Assembly (NCBI RefSeq): GCF_001039355.2
Contig: NW_019776102.1
Location: forward strand, 662,915 to 726,914
Source: Lingula anatina
Lineage: Eukaryota > Brachiopoda > Lingulata > Lingulida > Lingulidae
Direction of reading: 5' to 3'
DNA length: 64,000 nt
Part shown: piece after piece, positions 18,001-30,328 of the stretch
Layout of the letters: every line of letters begins with the position of its first letter
How positions within the stretch are numbered: the first letter of the stretch is position 1
Translations under genes and position numbers: made by a program
The notes under the pieces: model-generated
Databases searched by the model: none
What the model was told of the DNA's origin: nothing
The model's input: the letters and a program-made list of their open reading frames with translations, nothing else

Positions 18001-21000
18001 TGGTAAAGCAATAACGACTTGTGACAGAACATTATACGATAAACAGTTGTATTTAAGTTCAGTTCATGTTTAATCTCAGGATTAGTAACTGGATGTGCTG
18101 TTTTGTTTGGGGTTTTCAAAATGTCCGTTCTCTTCCCAGAGTTCTCATAAAAGGTGCCTCCATCAACATGGCGTTTGGCCGCAGGTATGGCCTCGTAGGC
18201 AAGAATGGAAAGGGAAAGACCACATTGCTACGAATGATAGCCAGGTATGCTTCCTCTAAGGGTGCTGGATGGGCTTTTTTTTTTTTTGGGGGGGGGGGGA
18301 GACAGGTTTCCAATAATGGTGGATTTCCTGTTTAAATTAAAGGTAAAATTATCAATGCAGAGATATGATTGAATTGATGTTACAATATGGGGTACAGCAG
18401 TTTGCCTAAGTTTCTGTTTTTAAGTGGGCGGGGATAAGACATCTTTTGAGCCATTACTTTTTTGGTGATGAACTCTTTGTAGCCACACATATTGATAGCA
18501 CAGCCTTATTTTAATGTTTAGTATTTTTAGTCAGTTTTGTTACATTATTCAAGCTCTACTGGTGTGGTTCAGAGATCCATTAATTTGAATATCACATGCA
18601 AGACATGGGGATAGAAAACCTTCAAATTGGTCGTGCAGGGCTCAGTTGGTTTTGTCCAATGTATTGTCACAGACTTTATTGCACAAGCCTTTAGAGAACT
18701 ATTTTGCACCTGGTTTTTGTTTTAGTCGTCAGCTCAAGATTGCGTCTCACATCACAATCCTCCATGTTGAACAGGAAGTTGTGGGTGATGACACGATCGC
18801 TGTGGATAGCGTACTTCAGTCAGATGAGAAAAGAGAAAGTCTACTACGAGAAGAGAGAGAAATCACTGCCAAGATAAATTCAACTAGGTAATACTTAAGT
18901 TTGATTAACTCATTGTATATAATCGTTATCATGACCAGTTCTTTTTTCTTCAAATGGTTTAAATTTGACTGAAACAAGTCAAATCAACTGTATTTTGTTC
19001 AGCCAATTTAAGTCAGTTTTAGCATTTGGCTAAATTGGCGAGTGATAGCGCTACCCCAGCTAACTGACCTAGCTCAAGCTGACTGAAATATGTATCATGC
19101 GTATATTTGTCTGAGTTTGAATTTAACTGGATGAATTTGATAATTTTCATTAAAATTTGCTATAAGTTATTTATCAGGTGAAACAGGCAAATTCATTAAG
19201 GAGACCACTGGAACTTTGCCATCTATGAAAGTAGAATATGTGGTAAAATCGAGATAGTAAGAAAATAAAAATAAAAAAATTACTTTTGCTCATTAGTCCA
19301 AACAGTACAGAGGATGGTCTAAGCACACGGCTGACAGAAGTCTATGCCCAGTTGGAGGCTATGGAGGCAGAAAAGGCCCCAGCCAGAGCAGCCATGATTT
19401 TGTCAGGTTTGGGGTTCACCCCACAAATGCAAAGGAGTACCACAAAGTAAGTAAAAAGTGTGAAAGGGAGGGATATTTTTAATTTTTATATGAACAGTGG
19501 ATTTTTTAACTCTGCATTTTTAAGTTGTTGAATAAGTGTCTGCTTTTAGAGGGCGAATGAATATTTAAAAATTACTTGAAAATGGCTTTTTTTTTTGGGG
19601 GGGGGGGGGGGTAAGGGGGGGGGGCAGACCTTTATTTCAGCTTTTTATTAGATAGTGGGACAGGCACTCTACAAAGAGTAAGATGTTGGATGTAAGGGAA
19701 ATGCAAAAGTAAGATTTTTTTTCATACCTTCACATNGGGGGGGGGGCAGACCTTTATTTCAGCTTTTTATTAGATAGTGGGACAGGCACTCTACAAAGAG
19801 TAAGATGTTGGATGTAAGGGAAATGCAAAAGTAAGATTTTTTTTCATACCTTCACATTTCAAATTATGTTATGGATGTAAATAAAGTAACCATTAAGAAT
19901 GATAAATTTGAAAGAGGAAGGTCATCTAAAATTATCTTTTCATATTTATCATGGTTCTTGTATTTAATGCCATTATTCAAAGATTTAGATAAGGTATCAT
20001 GACTGTTTTAATGTATCAAGTAACATTCCCATGAAAAAGAGCATTATCTAATACAAACTTTTAAAAAACTATTTCCAGAGAATTTTCTGGTGGTTGGAGA
20101 ATGAGGTTGGCCCTAGCCAGGGCGCTGTTTGCCAAGTAAGTTTTCCTGTAAATCTTACCAATTGGAATCACTCACATGCTTGTATATGTATTTTGAATTT
20201 TCTTCTTGTTTAAAGTCAGAAAAGTTAAATATGTCAGCTGGTTTTGGACCAAGATGTGATGTATGTGGCACCACCGTGTGGCAGCACTTTTTTAGGATTT
20301 GTCATAAGTTAATTTGTGTAAAAGAAACTGACTTTCATTTAAGTTTGATTACTGCGTAATGTTTATTTAATGTTTTTTCTTTTCAGGCCAGATCTGCTTT
20401 TACTTGATGGTAGGTTTTGAAAATTTGATATAATTCCCAAAACATAGATAAAAGTTTTAGATTCAAAAAAGGTTAAAAAGCAAGCAGAAAACATTTTGAA
20501 GATAAAAAATTTCAATTGACGATATGTTTTATATTTTTTTATCAGAGGCAATAAGGACTGAAAATATTGATGATTTAAAATCTTTTAAAGTTTATTTTTT
20601 GTTGCTATTATAGGATGCCATACTGCAGTTATAACTGTTTTCTCTTTGGATTTCAGAACCCACTAACATGTTGGACATGAAGGCAATTATTTGGCTTGAA
20701 AATTATCTACAGGTGAGAATATTTCCCATAAGATTGTTCATGGTTCCAAGATTATTTTTATTTAGTGACATATTAGTAGTGATGATTACTTACTTTGGAA
20801 TAGAAAATAATTATAAAACAGTTATGTTTCACTTTTGCAATGGCTGCCAGTTGTAACCTGTATGATAGATATTTTATGTTCCAAATGTGATCTTTATGGC
20901 CACTAAGATGTTATTAAATAGGTGAGAAAATGTAAAAGAAAAATCTATAGTTCAAAATAATGTATATTGTTTATTAGCTTAATTTAATACATGACTATAG

Positions 21001-24000
21001 TATTTCTTTTGAATTTTTGTGAATATTAAGCCTGACAGGTAGACCTTAAATTATTTGGATATAAAAAGTCAGTGCATGAACATTCTGAATTGCTCTTCAT
21101 ATATAAAAACTATTATTTATCTGTTGTTTTATTTTCAGACGTGGCCTACCACGATTTTAGTCGTATCTCATGACAGAGAGTTCCTAAATTCCGTCGCTAC
21201 AGATATCATGCATCTGTTTTCACAAGAGATAGATTGTTATAAGGGAAACTTTGAGAATTTTGTGAAGACAAGGACGGAAAAGATAAAAAATCAACGCAAA
21301 GAGTACGAGGCACAGATGCAGTATAGAGAACATGTACAGGTGAAGTAAAATAAAAGAATTTTTTTTTATTATTTTATTTTGCTGATTTTTTAAGCAAACC
21401 TTTGTTGTAGAGTAGCAAAATAGAATATGATTTGTTTTGTTGGATGCACTTAAAAGGCAAGAAAAGCACAAAATTGGAGGTAACTTTTTTGAAAATTGTT
21501 AAGCATGCCACAATAATTACCAAAAAAACAAGGGAACGTCAGATTTATTTGAGATATTTGAAATTTATGATATAACTTGTTACATGTATTATAATAATAT
21601 ATACAGTTATGACTTTTGTAAGGTTAATGTTTTAACTAATTGCTTTCCGAATGCCTAATAAAATTCTTGAATGCGATCACTTTCAGGTGTTTATAGACAA
21701 ATTCCGTTACAATGCCAAGAGGGCCTCTTTAGTACAGAGTAAGATTAAGCTGTTAGAAAAATTGTAAGTAAAGAAAGAATCTTGAAAGAAAATAGATTCT
21801 TCAGTCAGTGTTTATGCTCATAGATAATAACTTGAATGAAAAGTTGCATTTTTACCCTCAACTTAGTGATGGTTATTATGCTCATAATAATAGCAATTAT
21901 TTATACTTCAATATTACTATGATGATGATTTAAATTTTATCTTTTAAAAACATCCTGTTTTATGTGCATCGTACAGTCATCAATGACAATCTTAATACTA
22001 AGTTTTGCAGAATTAAATAAAAAGTAAAATCAGACAAAACTAGAGGATCAGAAAAGGGGTGTTGCCTCCTGGCCCTTTACCACCAACTCAGTTGTGTCTT
22101 ACACTTAGTAATGTAATAATGTAATGTAAATAATGTAATGATCAGTGACATGAGAAGTGGTGCTGTTTAGACCATGTTTTGGAATTAATTATATTTATTA
22201 ACTTGTATTTTAGACCAGTATTAAAACCAGTTGAAAAAGAGACAGATATAGTCTTTAGGTAAGTTTTATGACACAATGTGTAAGGAATTCTAAAGATATG
22301 TGGTTCTCTGATATCATCATTTCTTGATTTTTTAAAGAAAAATTATATGTACTATAAGTTGGATGTTACAAACATGTTTATGTTTACATACTTTCACACA
22401 ACTGAAAAAAGTTAACAAATTGGAAGTTCATTTTCAGATTCTTTGAGTTTTAAAAAAAATTATATCATTTTGTAAAAGTTCTCAGTAGGTTTTTGTAATT
22501 AACTAAAATCAAACATTTTCCAATTTATAAATCAGACTCTATTATAAGTGTCCAACATAGGATTGAAGAAAATGTTTTGAAATCATAAACCTTCAAAAGT
22601 AGTGATATCCAGTAAAGTTTTGATAGTATAATTTAATTGGAAAAAAAATTGACATTATATGATAAAAAATAATCTTTTGTTGCAGGTTTCCAGATGTTGA
22701 GTCTCTCTCTCCACCCATCCTTCAGCTTGATGAAGTAGATTTCTACTACACTAAAGAAAAAATTATTTTCAAAAATGTTTGCGTGTCCGCAGATATGGAA
22801 TCCAGGATTTGTGTGGTAAATTTCGATTTTTAAAGCAATATATGTACATTTTTTTTTGGATGGAAGAATGATGTATTTTATTACTTTATCAACACACCCT
22901 TTATTGTTATCTCTTTCCTTGTGATATCTGACAGTTCATACCTCTTTCCTTCTTAAATTTTTAATTTTTTGCTTTCTTCACATCCATGATCTTTCTCTAC
23001 ATCCACCACTATTTTCAGGTATTTTGTCTCGTTCTAGATTGACTAAAGAAAGTATTAAATGAAAATAAACCTTACAGAAGGATGGCCATATTTTTAATTG
23101 ATATTGCATGATGTGATTAGTATATTGTAATCAACTCAAAATCACCCTTTCGCTTTCATAGGTTGGTGAAAATGGTGCAGGTAAAACCACTCTGCTAAAG
23201 ATTCTATTGGGAGACCTTTCACCTACCAAAGGTTTCCGTCACATTCATCGAAATCTAAAGATTGGCTACTTCAGCCAGCATCATGTAGACCAGCTGGACA
23301 TGAATCAGTGCTCTGTGGAGGTGCTAGCCAGTAAATATCCTGGTGAGTGACCACTGTCCAAAGTGACCATGGTCCAAAGTGACCACTGTCCAAAGTGACC
23401 ACTGTCCAAAGTGACCATGGTCCAAAGTGACCACTGTCCAAAGTGACCACTGTCCAAACTCCAAAGTGACCATGGTCCAAAGTGTCCACTGTCCAAAGTG
23501 ACCATGGTCCAAAGTGACCACTGTCAAAAGTGACCATGGTCTAAATTGAATTTAGTTGCAAAGCTTACATGATGTTTCTAAGTCTCAGTTTCATGTCTTT
23601 TCATATCATTACTTTGGAAGTTTTCATAAATTGTTTTAGTAGCATCACGGTCCTAGCCCGAACACAGAATCAAACTGATGATAATTTATTGTTAAATTCA
23701 TACCACAGTCTTGACTCCATATTTTAGGTATGGGGCAGACTATAACTGTTTAAAAACACTCCCATTTTAAATTTACTTTCACAAGGTGTAATTTTTTGTA
23801 TAAAACTAAATGTTTTTTGTTCCTGTTTTTTTTTCTAGGTAGAAACACAGAGGAGTATCGACACCAGCTGGGTTCGTTCGGACTGTCAGGTGACCTAGCC
23901 ATGCAGCCAGTGGTCAGTTTGTCTGGTGGACAGAAAAGTAGGGTGGCCTTTGCCTTGCTGGCCATGGGCAAGTAAGTAGGCAGGGTAGTAGGGCAAAAAG

Positions 24001-24049
24001 ACAAGTATGCATAGCTGTTAGGTTACTTGAATAGACAGGCAGGCAGATC

Positions 24050-24080
<31 letters not shown>

Positions 24081-25009
24081 GTGGACATACAGTGAATAAG
24101 ATGACAGAAAGACAACTATTAAACTGGATGGTTGGATAAAGAAACCAACAGACTATTGGTTTTAATTTTTTTCCTGAAACTGGCAGATCTGAAAATGCTT
24201 TTAACCATGGGTCTGATCTTTGTTTAAGTAAACTACAGATGGACATATTTATTTTTTATCAACCAATTAATTAATTTTTTGCAAAGACACACTCAACACA
24301 TATGCTTACAAAGATTTAAATGAAAAGATAATTGCCTTGGTATTTACTGATATGTTTTGTTCATTTCAGTCCCAATTTTTTCATCCTTGATGAGCCGACC
24401 AATCATTTAGATATGGAGACCATTGAAGCTCTAGGAAATGCCATTAATAAATTCAAGGTAAGTGAACATAGCTCTGCAGTGAAACAACCCCAAAAATAAG
24501 TCTTATGTGTTTTTGAGCATGTTCATTGCAAGTCATGTAATGTATAGTCACAAACATTTCACTGCATGTGACTTCTATGAAATTTGAGTAATCAAAACAC
24601 GATGGAGTAAATTCAAGTGTTATATCAGAGTTGATGTGGATGGTGGATATATATACAAGTTTTCACAGATGTCTTCAGTAGCTATTGACTTCTGATTGGT
24701 TGTTGGTGAAATCCTTGCTGCAAACGCAAGTGAATTAAATGTATGTAGTTTACTTAGTAATTGTAGGTGTTAAAATGGTTCCATTTTGGAAGCAGCTCCT
24801 TTTCTCAAGCCTATAATAAAATAATTAAATTAAACTTTTTTTTCTGCCTTTTTCAGGGTGGGGTTGTCCTAGTATCTCACGACGAACGTCTGATCAGAAT
24901 GATCTGTAAGGAATTATGGGTATGTGGTAAAGGGACAGTGAAGAGTCTAGAAGGAGGATTTGATGAATATAAGAAGATTGTCGAGGCAGAACTTGCTGCA
25001 CAACAATAG
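15063..25009 (+). CDS. ABCF3: ATP-binding cassette sub-family F member 3
   Basis: Cytosolic ABC-F ATPase with two nucleotide-binding domains and no membrane segments, related to yeast Gcn20 and linked to ribosome function and antiviral defence. Nineteen coding exons: 15063-15135, 15722-15866, 16192-16336, 16674-16774, 17698-17823, 18140-18244, 18726-18887, 19297-19446, 20079-20135, 20387-20409, 20657-20712, 21139-21339, 21687-21763, 22214-22258, 22686-22815, 23162-23342, 23839-23971, 24370-24457 and 24857-25009. All phases agree; 716 residues (human 709). First domain: Walker [10 protein letters not shown], signature [15 protein letters not shown], Walker B LLLLDEPTNMLD, then VSHDRE. Second: Walker [10 protein letters not shown], signature [12 protein letters not shown], Walker [13 protein letters not shown], then SHDER. 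The ATG at 15063 ([13 protein letters not shown]) aligns with the human start. In-frame ATGs upstream at 14988 and 15000 would add 25 or 21 residues and are less likely. Exon 10 is only 23 nt. Confidence 0.96.
16785..17000. mobile_element. MITE, family A, subfamily 2 (ABCF3 intron 4)
   Basis: Shares GGCTCATTCCCA, TAGATCAATCCAACT and GTATAATCACCAGCTTTTCTGTATT with the copies at 2765-2905 and 39785-39990. It ends in a poly-A run. Noncoding. Confidence 0.5.
17008..17275. repeat. Direct duplication of about 132 bp around a single N
   Basis: The segment starting AAGTTCCCTGGCTTAGCTGA and ending in a poly-T run plus TTGAAA occurs twice, separated by one N at 17143. The copies are essentially identical. 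Best read as an unmerged contig overlap in ABCF3 intron 4, not biology. Confidence 0.75.
19609..19858. repeat. Direct duplication of about 115 bp around a single N
   Basis: A block starting with a G-run and CAGACCTTTATTTCAGC and ending CATACCTTCACAT is present twice, separated by the N at 19737 (ABCF3 intron 8). The copies are identical. Probable assembly artefact at a poly-G stretch. Confidence 0.75.
23343..23545. repeat. Minisatellite starting in the ABCF3 exon 16 splice donor
   Basis: About twelve 16-bp units alternate between CCACTGTCCAAAGTGA and CCATGGTCCAAAGTGA. The array begins with the donor GTGAGTGACC itself, so the first GTGA of intron 16 is part of the repeat consensus. Three overlapping minus-strand open frames here are repeat artefacts. 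Confidence 0.9.
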
Positions 25010-25990
25010 GGGTCAGCACTAAACATGATGGGATAGACACAGTTCATAATGAATTATCCTTTGTTTCTTCATGTTTTAATCTGGATTTAACTCTAGAGTC
25101 ACCACACTGAAAATTAGTTGTGAACTTTTTATTGTCAACTGTCCAAATTTTAAAAGGTTCTTCATACATGGAGACTCACAGCAGTTGCATCTTAAGATCA
25201 TAAATAGAATAATTCCTTTTGCTATTCTATATGAATATTCCTCGTCTATCGATGATGCAACAGAAAGACTTTGTACTTGACTGGGTTACATTTTGCATTA
25301 AAATGCAATCTCATAGAACTTGCATTGTTGTCACTATCTGGAACTGTGTTACATTTTATACTGAATGTATTGAAAAGAACTTGTGTCAGTTTTATGATAT
25401 GTGTATTATTATTATTATTATTTATGTAGAATGGAGATTAAAGATGGAGACGATTCACTGTTTGACTCATCTTGTATTTGAATTGTGCAGTTATTAATTT
25501 ACTTTCAAAAATGTATTGACTGATATGTTTTAAACAGTCAATAAGATGATAATATGGTGCAGTTTATAAGACTTAGTATATATATACCTGTGCTCAAAAC
25601 CATGCTAATGTACTATACAAAGTGATATTGGACAACTGGTAACTTTAAATTAATATGTGGGTAAGTTGGCTTTAGGAAACTTCTGAAGCATCGTGGTAAG
25701 GGATGAAATTGTCATAAATTCAGAAAACTGGAGGTTATTACTTGAAATGTGAGTCTCTGATGTCAATATGGGATGATGGCCTGTTGCTTTATACATGGGA
25801 TTGTCACGATAACCTTGGGCACCTGCCAACTAGTGTAATAAATGTCACCAGATGTCAACAGACATATAGGAATAATATAGTTATATAATATATAATACAT
25901 ACTAAACATGAATGTGGCAGTATTAATTAAAGTAACACACTGCCTCTCGGTAACTCCTTGTTTTCCAAGCAATTGTTGTATCTGAAATTT
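25010..25990. other. ABCF3 3' UTR and convergent intergenic DNA
   Basis: AT-rich, without a supported gene. ABCF3 (plus) and the GPCR gene (minus) converge here, so both 3' UTRs lie in this interval. A plus-strand TAATAAA at about 25836 is one candidate polyadenylation signal. No repeats of note beyond a short (ATT)n at about 25406. Confidence 0.6.
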
Positions 25991-27259
25991 TCATCTATGG
26001 TTTGTAGTTCCATAACTAGAAATGCGATATTTCTTTGAAAACCTACCCCAAGAGCAAAGAACTTGTGTGAATCTTTTCCTCATAGATGCAACAAAGCAAC
26101 AATATATGAAGAAGTCTATGGAAGAGTTCAATGCTACAAGCATGTTTGCAAAGACGGAGAAGAACTTGTGGCCCCTGGAAATTTTATCGATGGTTGTTAT
26201 ACTGAAAAGGATGTGGTCTATAAAAACGGGTGTGAGGCACAGTAAATTCTGCAGTATTATAATAATCAACATCATTGTAATTTTACGTTCGTATTTTTGC
26301 CGCGCAGTTATCATGGGACTTTCCTCGCTTGAAGTTTCATCTCTGGACATCCGTAGTAGAGGTGTCGTCTCAGTATTCTGGCCTTGATCAGACTGACCTG
26401 ATTCTGCGCCATTTGGGTCACTGTGACTTAAATTTGAATTCTCTTCAGTGCCTGAACTCGAATTTAAATCATCTGAGTTGTTTTGGTTTAAATTATCTCT
26501 GTCTGGTTCGCTTTGACCCAATTTCTTGCTGTGAAATAGTACATGGGTCATGGCGTGAATTTTTTTTCGTTGTTTGTTAAGGGTATAAACCAGAAGAATG
26601 TTCACGACCATCATCGTCACAATTGGTATGGCAAAAACTAGCGTAAGAAAGATGGAAGTATGTGCAATTCTTCCTGCCTCGGTTGCTCCAATGGCGTAAG
26701 GCACAACAACAGGGACGGTGGAGTTGGTACAGTGATCCCAGCGTTCAACAGTGCATTGTCTAAAAAACCAGACAGAGTTTACAACAACATCCACAATGAC
26801 TATAACAAGAAGCTGGAGCTTTGTTCGTCGGACAGAACACCAGATGCGTGCCTTCAGTGGAAACCTCACCACAATGAAACGGTCAATAGCAACAGACGCC
26901 ACAATCCAATTTGAGGCAGTCAATGCCATCATCCCTAATGGGAATTCATACGGCTCTATGTATGGCCAAGCAGACGCGTATTCCTCCCATGATCCCGTGT
27001 AGGGAAAAATGGAACGAAAAACTTGAAACAGCATACAGTGTATCAAGTAAAATGTGTCCGTTACTGAAAGGGCAAGGAGATAGAGGAATGAAGATGATTT
27101 TGTCCTTTCCTTCCACAGAACTGCAAACACTAGCATATTCAGTATGATTCCCATGTAAACCATGGTGCCCACTACAACAGTGTCCATGTAGAATGTGTAG
27201 GTTTCATAGACTTCATCTCGCGTCTGTGATGAATTGCAGCCAGGTGATATATTTACCAT
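25991..27259 (-). CDS. Rhodopsin-family peptide GPCR (FMRFamide-receptor-like)
   Basis: Single coding exon of 422 residues with seven membrane segments, at about 26-49, 57-81, 108-132, 147-165, 198-226, 327-352 and 365-391. N-glycosylation motifs are at N3 and N9. Class A hallmarks: LALSVTD in TM2, DRF at 126-128 in place of DRY, and NSSIDFFIY at 378-386 in place of NPxxY. A Cys at 169 or 177 in loop 2 could pair with the TM3 region. Intracellular loop 3 (about 229-325) is long, Ser/Asn/Gln-rich and acidic. The pattern, including NSSxDFFIYC, resembles invertebrate FMRFamide and related neuropeptide receptors; the ligand cannot be told from sequence. The start ATG is in a GCCATGG context just after a likely acceptor (CCATAG) at 27277, and a uORF overlaps it. 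Confidence 0.85.
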   Translation of the reverse strand: MVNISPGCNSSQTRDEVYETYTFYMDTVVVGTMVYMGIILNMLVFAVLWKERTKSSSFLYLLALSVTDTFYLIHCMLFQVFRSIFPYTGSWEEYASAWPYIEPYEFPLGMMALTASNWIVASVAIDRFIVVRFPLKARIWCSVRRTKLQLLVIVIVDVVVNSVWFFRQCTVERWDHCTNSTVPVVVPYAIGATEAGRIAHTSIFLTLVFAIPIVTMMVVNILLVYTLNKQRKKIHAMTHVLFHSKKLGQSEPDRDNLNQNNSDDLNSSSGTEENSNLSHSDPNGAESGQSDQGQNTETTPLLRMSRDETSSEESPMITARQKYERKITMMLIIIILQNLLCLTPVFIDHILFSITTIDKISRGHKFFSVFANMLVALNSSIDFFIYCCFVASMRKRFTQVLCSWGRFSKKYRISSYGTTNHR

Positions 27260-27282
27260 GGCGCCAGAGTCTTCGCCATCTA
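27256..27282 (-). promoter_or_regulatory. Upstream ORF overlapping the GPCR start
   Basis: In the 5' leader, an eight-codon frame (MAKTLAPW, stop) begins just after a likely 3' splice site and ends within the GPCR start codon neighbourhood (ATGGTAA). It is in another frame. If transcribed as inferred, ribosomes would meet it first and could re-initiate at the main ATG. Confidence 0.35.
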
Positions 27283-27757
27283 TGGATATATAGAAACATT
27301 ATTTGAGTGAATTCATTTTACCACTGTTAATCTGTTTACCACTGTTATTTAAGATTCGTGGTTATTTAGGCAGAGGCAGAGCTGTCGTTTTTTGTCTAAA
27401 ATAATAATGAAGATCACAGTTATTTTGTTTTCACTGCCCCCCCCCCAAAAAAAAAAAAAAAAAAAAAAAAAAAACGACTGGATAAGTTAATTAAAATTAA
27501 CTGTGACCTGTACCCACCAATTACCTTAATTGTCAAGATCACAACTTTATCACCTTTGGGTCAGAATTGTTATAAATTTAGACTGGTTCCAGGTATCCTA
27601 TTCCGGATTTTCTTGTCAATTTTGAGAATGATAAATAGCTAATTGCCGGGTATAAGTATAGGAATAAAAAAGGTTGGTACTTTTTCAAAATGTGAATCGT
27701 ACACATTTAAAATATCTCATCTATATAGGATTACTATTTATGTTGACTTATTTTATT

Positions 27758-27867
27758 TACTCTTCTGTTTCAGATAGCAATCATTGTCAAGTTGGACCAA
27801 TAAACGCTTAACGACAAATAGTACAGTGTACTTATTTATGATCGCTATCTGAAACAGAAGAGTAGGT
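27758..27867. repeat. Hairpin with a 27-bp stem
   Basis: TACTCTTCTGTTTCAGATAG at the left and its inverse CTATCTGAAACAGAAGAGTA at the right pair almost perfectly, extending to 27 bp with one mismatch, around a 50-60 nt loop. It could be a tiny MITE, or a hairpin RNA precursor if transcribed. Confidence 0.75.
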
Positions 27868-29244
27868 CAGATGCCTTATCATTACCTGAGTTAAAAATTT
27901 ACTCTAATAACATAAGTTGGTATATTGCCATATGTACCCTGAGTTTTAGAGGTTTAATACTGCCATTTAGTGAAAAAGTCCAGGAAATATGGCGTGGGAT
28001 CCAGGGCGCTGCCTAGGCCAGTGATATTTTTGGCTCTCAAAAAGTCACATATGTGCCAATAGCCAGAAAAAATCTTATCCCGGTAATCGATGTGCCTCTT
28101 CCAGCAAGTGGACACAACAGAGAAATGTTTATAACTTATGTCAGTTTTCAGTATTAATTCCAAAACTCAGAGTTAAACACCACCCGCAGTTTGTAAAAAT
28201 TCATATATGATATAAATCATGAGAATATCCCTAATAAAGTTAATTTGTTGAAATTTAATCATTTTTCTTTCAAACCTACCTGTAACAGACAGAGCGTAAG
28301 ACCACATCTTAAAGACGCGGCCTCCTCAGACAAGATCCAACTTGTGATTAAATGTCTTGACCTAGTTATGATTTTACTTCCTTGTGTGTTCTTACAAGTG
28401 TTGTGCCCATTGTTAATGGTGTGGAAGTTAAATGTATGCTGAACTTATATGCACGCAATTTATATGAAATCAATACATAAAAAAACAATGAGTAAGCTTT
28501 GAAACTGTTTATTGAAGTTAACATCCAATAAACCATGACGGAAAACATTCACTATATAAATCCTAAAATGCAGTTATAATATCTTAACCTGGATTCACTT
28601 AACTGTAATGACATTAAATTCTAGAAAAAACATAAACCAGTTTAAAAGCTGTTGGTGTTACTATTAATATCTATTCCAGGATAGGGTATGATTCACTTGT
28701 TACTGCTACTGCACATGCCCAATTGAGCAAATGTCAAGTAGGCCTATATATATAGGAAGTATGGATAAGTTCTTATTGTCCTTGGATTTGTTGATAATGG
28801 ATTTATCTATTATAAATGATCATGTCCATTGGTATATATTTATATATCATAAGTTTTAGTGAATGGCCTAGATAAAAGAAAACTTCTATCATGATGGGCC
28901 AAAATATGTGACAAGCAATGAAATTTTGATAACAAAACAAAACTTAATATATGTTATATGACACAAGCACCATTTTTATGAGAGCATCATGTCTATATAG
29001 GAGGTCTCAAAAATGTACTCACTCTTTGACTGTCTATTACTATATATCTGACTTTGATTTTGTACCAGTCTAATGAAAATTAAGGAAAATAATACATGTA
29101 CATGTAGGGAATAATAAAATGAAAAGCATGGAATCAAAGATAACTTTTAATGTCTTCGAAAAGCAAAAATGCACATTTGAAATGGGCAGTCAAAGAGTTA
29201 GTACATTTTTTTTGGGGGGAAACCCTGTTTTAAAATAAGGAGTG

Positions 29245-29420
29245 GAAGGAAGCCCGTATCCAGCAATTTTAGAGGGGGGGGGGGGGTGCTTGTTTTCTAA
29301 AAAAAGTGGACCATAAAATCCTCAAGTACATAGATCAAATTTTACCGAGAGTGGACCTTTTCCCAGCAAAAAAAGTGGTTCTTTCGAACCCCCTGACCCC
29401 CCCTGGCTACGGGCTTGGGA
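29245..29420. repeat. Dispersed repeat fragment
   Basis: Contains GAGTGGACCTTTTCCCAGCA and a CCCCCTGGCTAC(G/A)GGC end shared with the tandem copies at 33490-33830. Noncoding interspersed repeat; ends unclear. Confidence 0.5.
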
Positions 29421-29985
29421 AGGTAGTACTAATTGACAGTCATTATATTTACTTCCTCAGGATCCAACAATGCACCTTGTAGTTTACTTGTGTATATGAT
29501 ATGCAAACAATTAAATTGTTGAGCTGGTCCAGTAGAGCATTTAAAATCAACTGTATATATGTATATATATAACATAATATAATATAACATAATGAGCAAA
29601 GCATACTTTTATGTTTATATGTAAAATGTGCGTGTTACAGACATTCATGCACTACCATTAACCTTCATAACATTGAAAAATATTATACACATAACATTCT
29701 GTATACTATTTCATAGATTAGATAAAGAAAACATACATGTAAGTGTAAGACTTGTGGGTGAGATTGTTCTGAATTAAAAAAAGAAAAAAAAAAAAAGACA
29801 TGAGCTTTTTCAGCTCAAATATACATATTTTCCATGAGTATTACATGATTGAGTTCTGAATTGTACATTGAGGTTGTAAAATTTCCCATATGCCTCACCA
29901 TTAAAGCATGGTGAAATGTGAGATTAATAATAACAATAATAATAGGATTTAAAAAAAATTAAATGAGAAAATATGTAAAGATAAC

Positions 29986-30328
29986 TTAAAGGGATAATAA
30001 CTCTTCGTTTTGGCCAAAAAATGAATTTTCCTGGAGTAAACAATTTTTCCATACTTGCCAATGGTTAATGAATCCATTTTTACATTCAAAGTTAGTCCCT
30101 GTTTTTTTTTCTAAAAAGTTTGGTTTTTTGTTAAAATCTCTTAAGAGATTATAACTGAGTACAGCCATCAATGGAGGTCACGTGGTCTGAAGACAAGCTC
30201 AGATATCAGAATAATAGCTATAACTGCCGTTTTTGTGGTAAAACAGAATATATTATATTTCTATGAGTTGTTCACAATGTTTTTATTGTGAAATATAGAT
30301 ATCATACGAAGAGTTATTATCCCTTTAA
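29986..30328. mobile_element. TTAA-flanked MITE, family F
   Basis: Perfect inverted ends AGGGATAATAACTCTTCGT and ACGAAGAGTTATTATCCCT bound a 335-bp noncoding element. It is flanked on both sides by TTAA (29986-29989 and 30325-30328). TTAA duplication is typical of piggyBac and Kolobok transposases; which one mobilised it cannot be decided here. A diverged sibling lies at 10630-10974. Confidence 0.8.

Noticed and set aside
23271-23537. Three overlapping minus-strand frames with repeated [10 protein letters not shown]-like units
   Set aside because: They are translations of the minisatellite in ABCF3 intron 16 and antisense to a conserved exon.
23343-23545. CRISPR-like array
   Set aside because: Units are contiguous 16-mers without spacers and the genome is an animal's; this is a minisatellite.
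26022-27147. Several plus-strand frames of 60-120 codons
   Set aside because: All are antisense shadows of the GPCR coding exon and have no domains.
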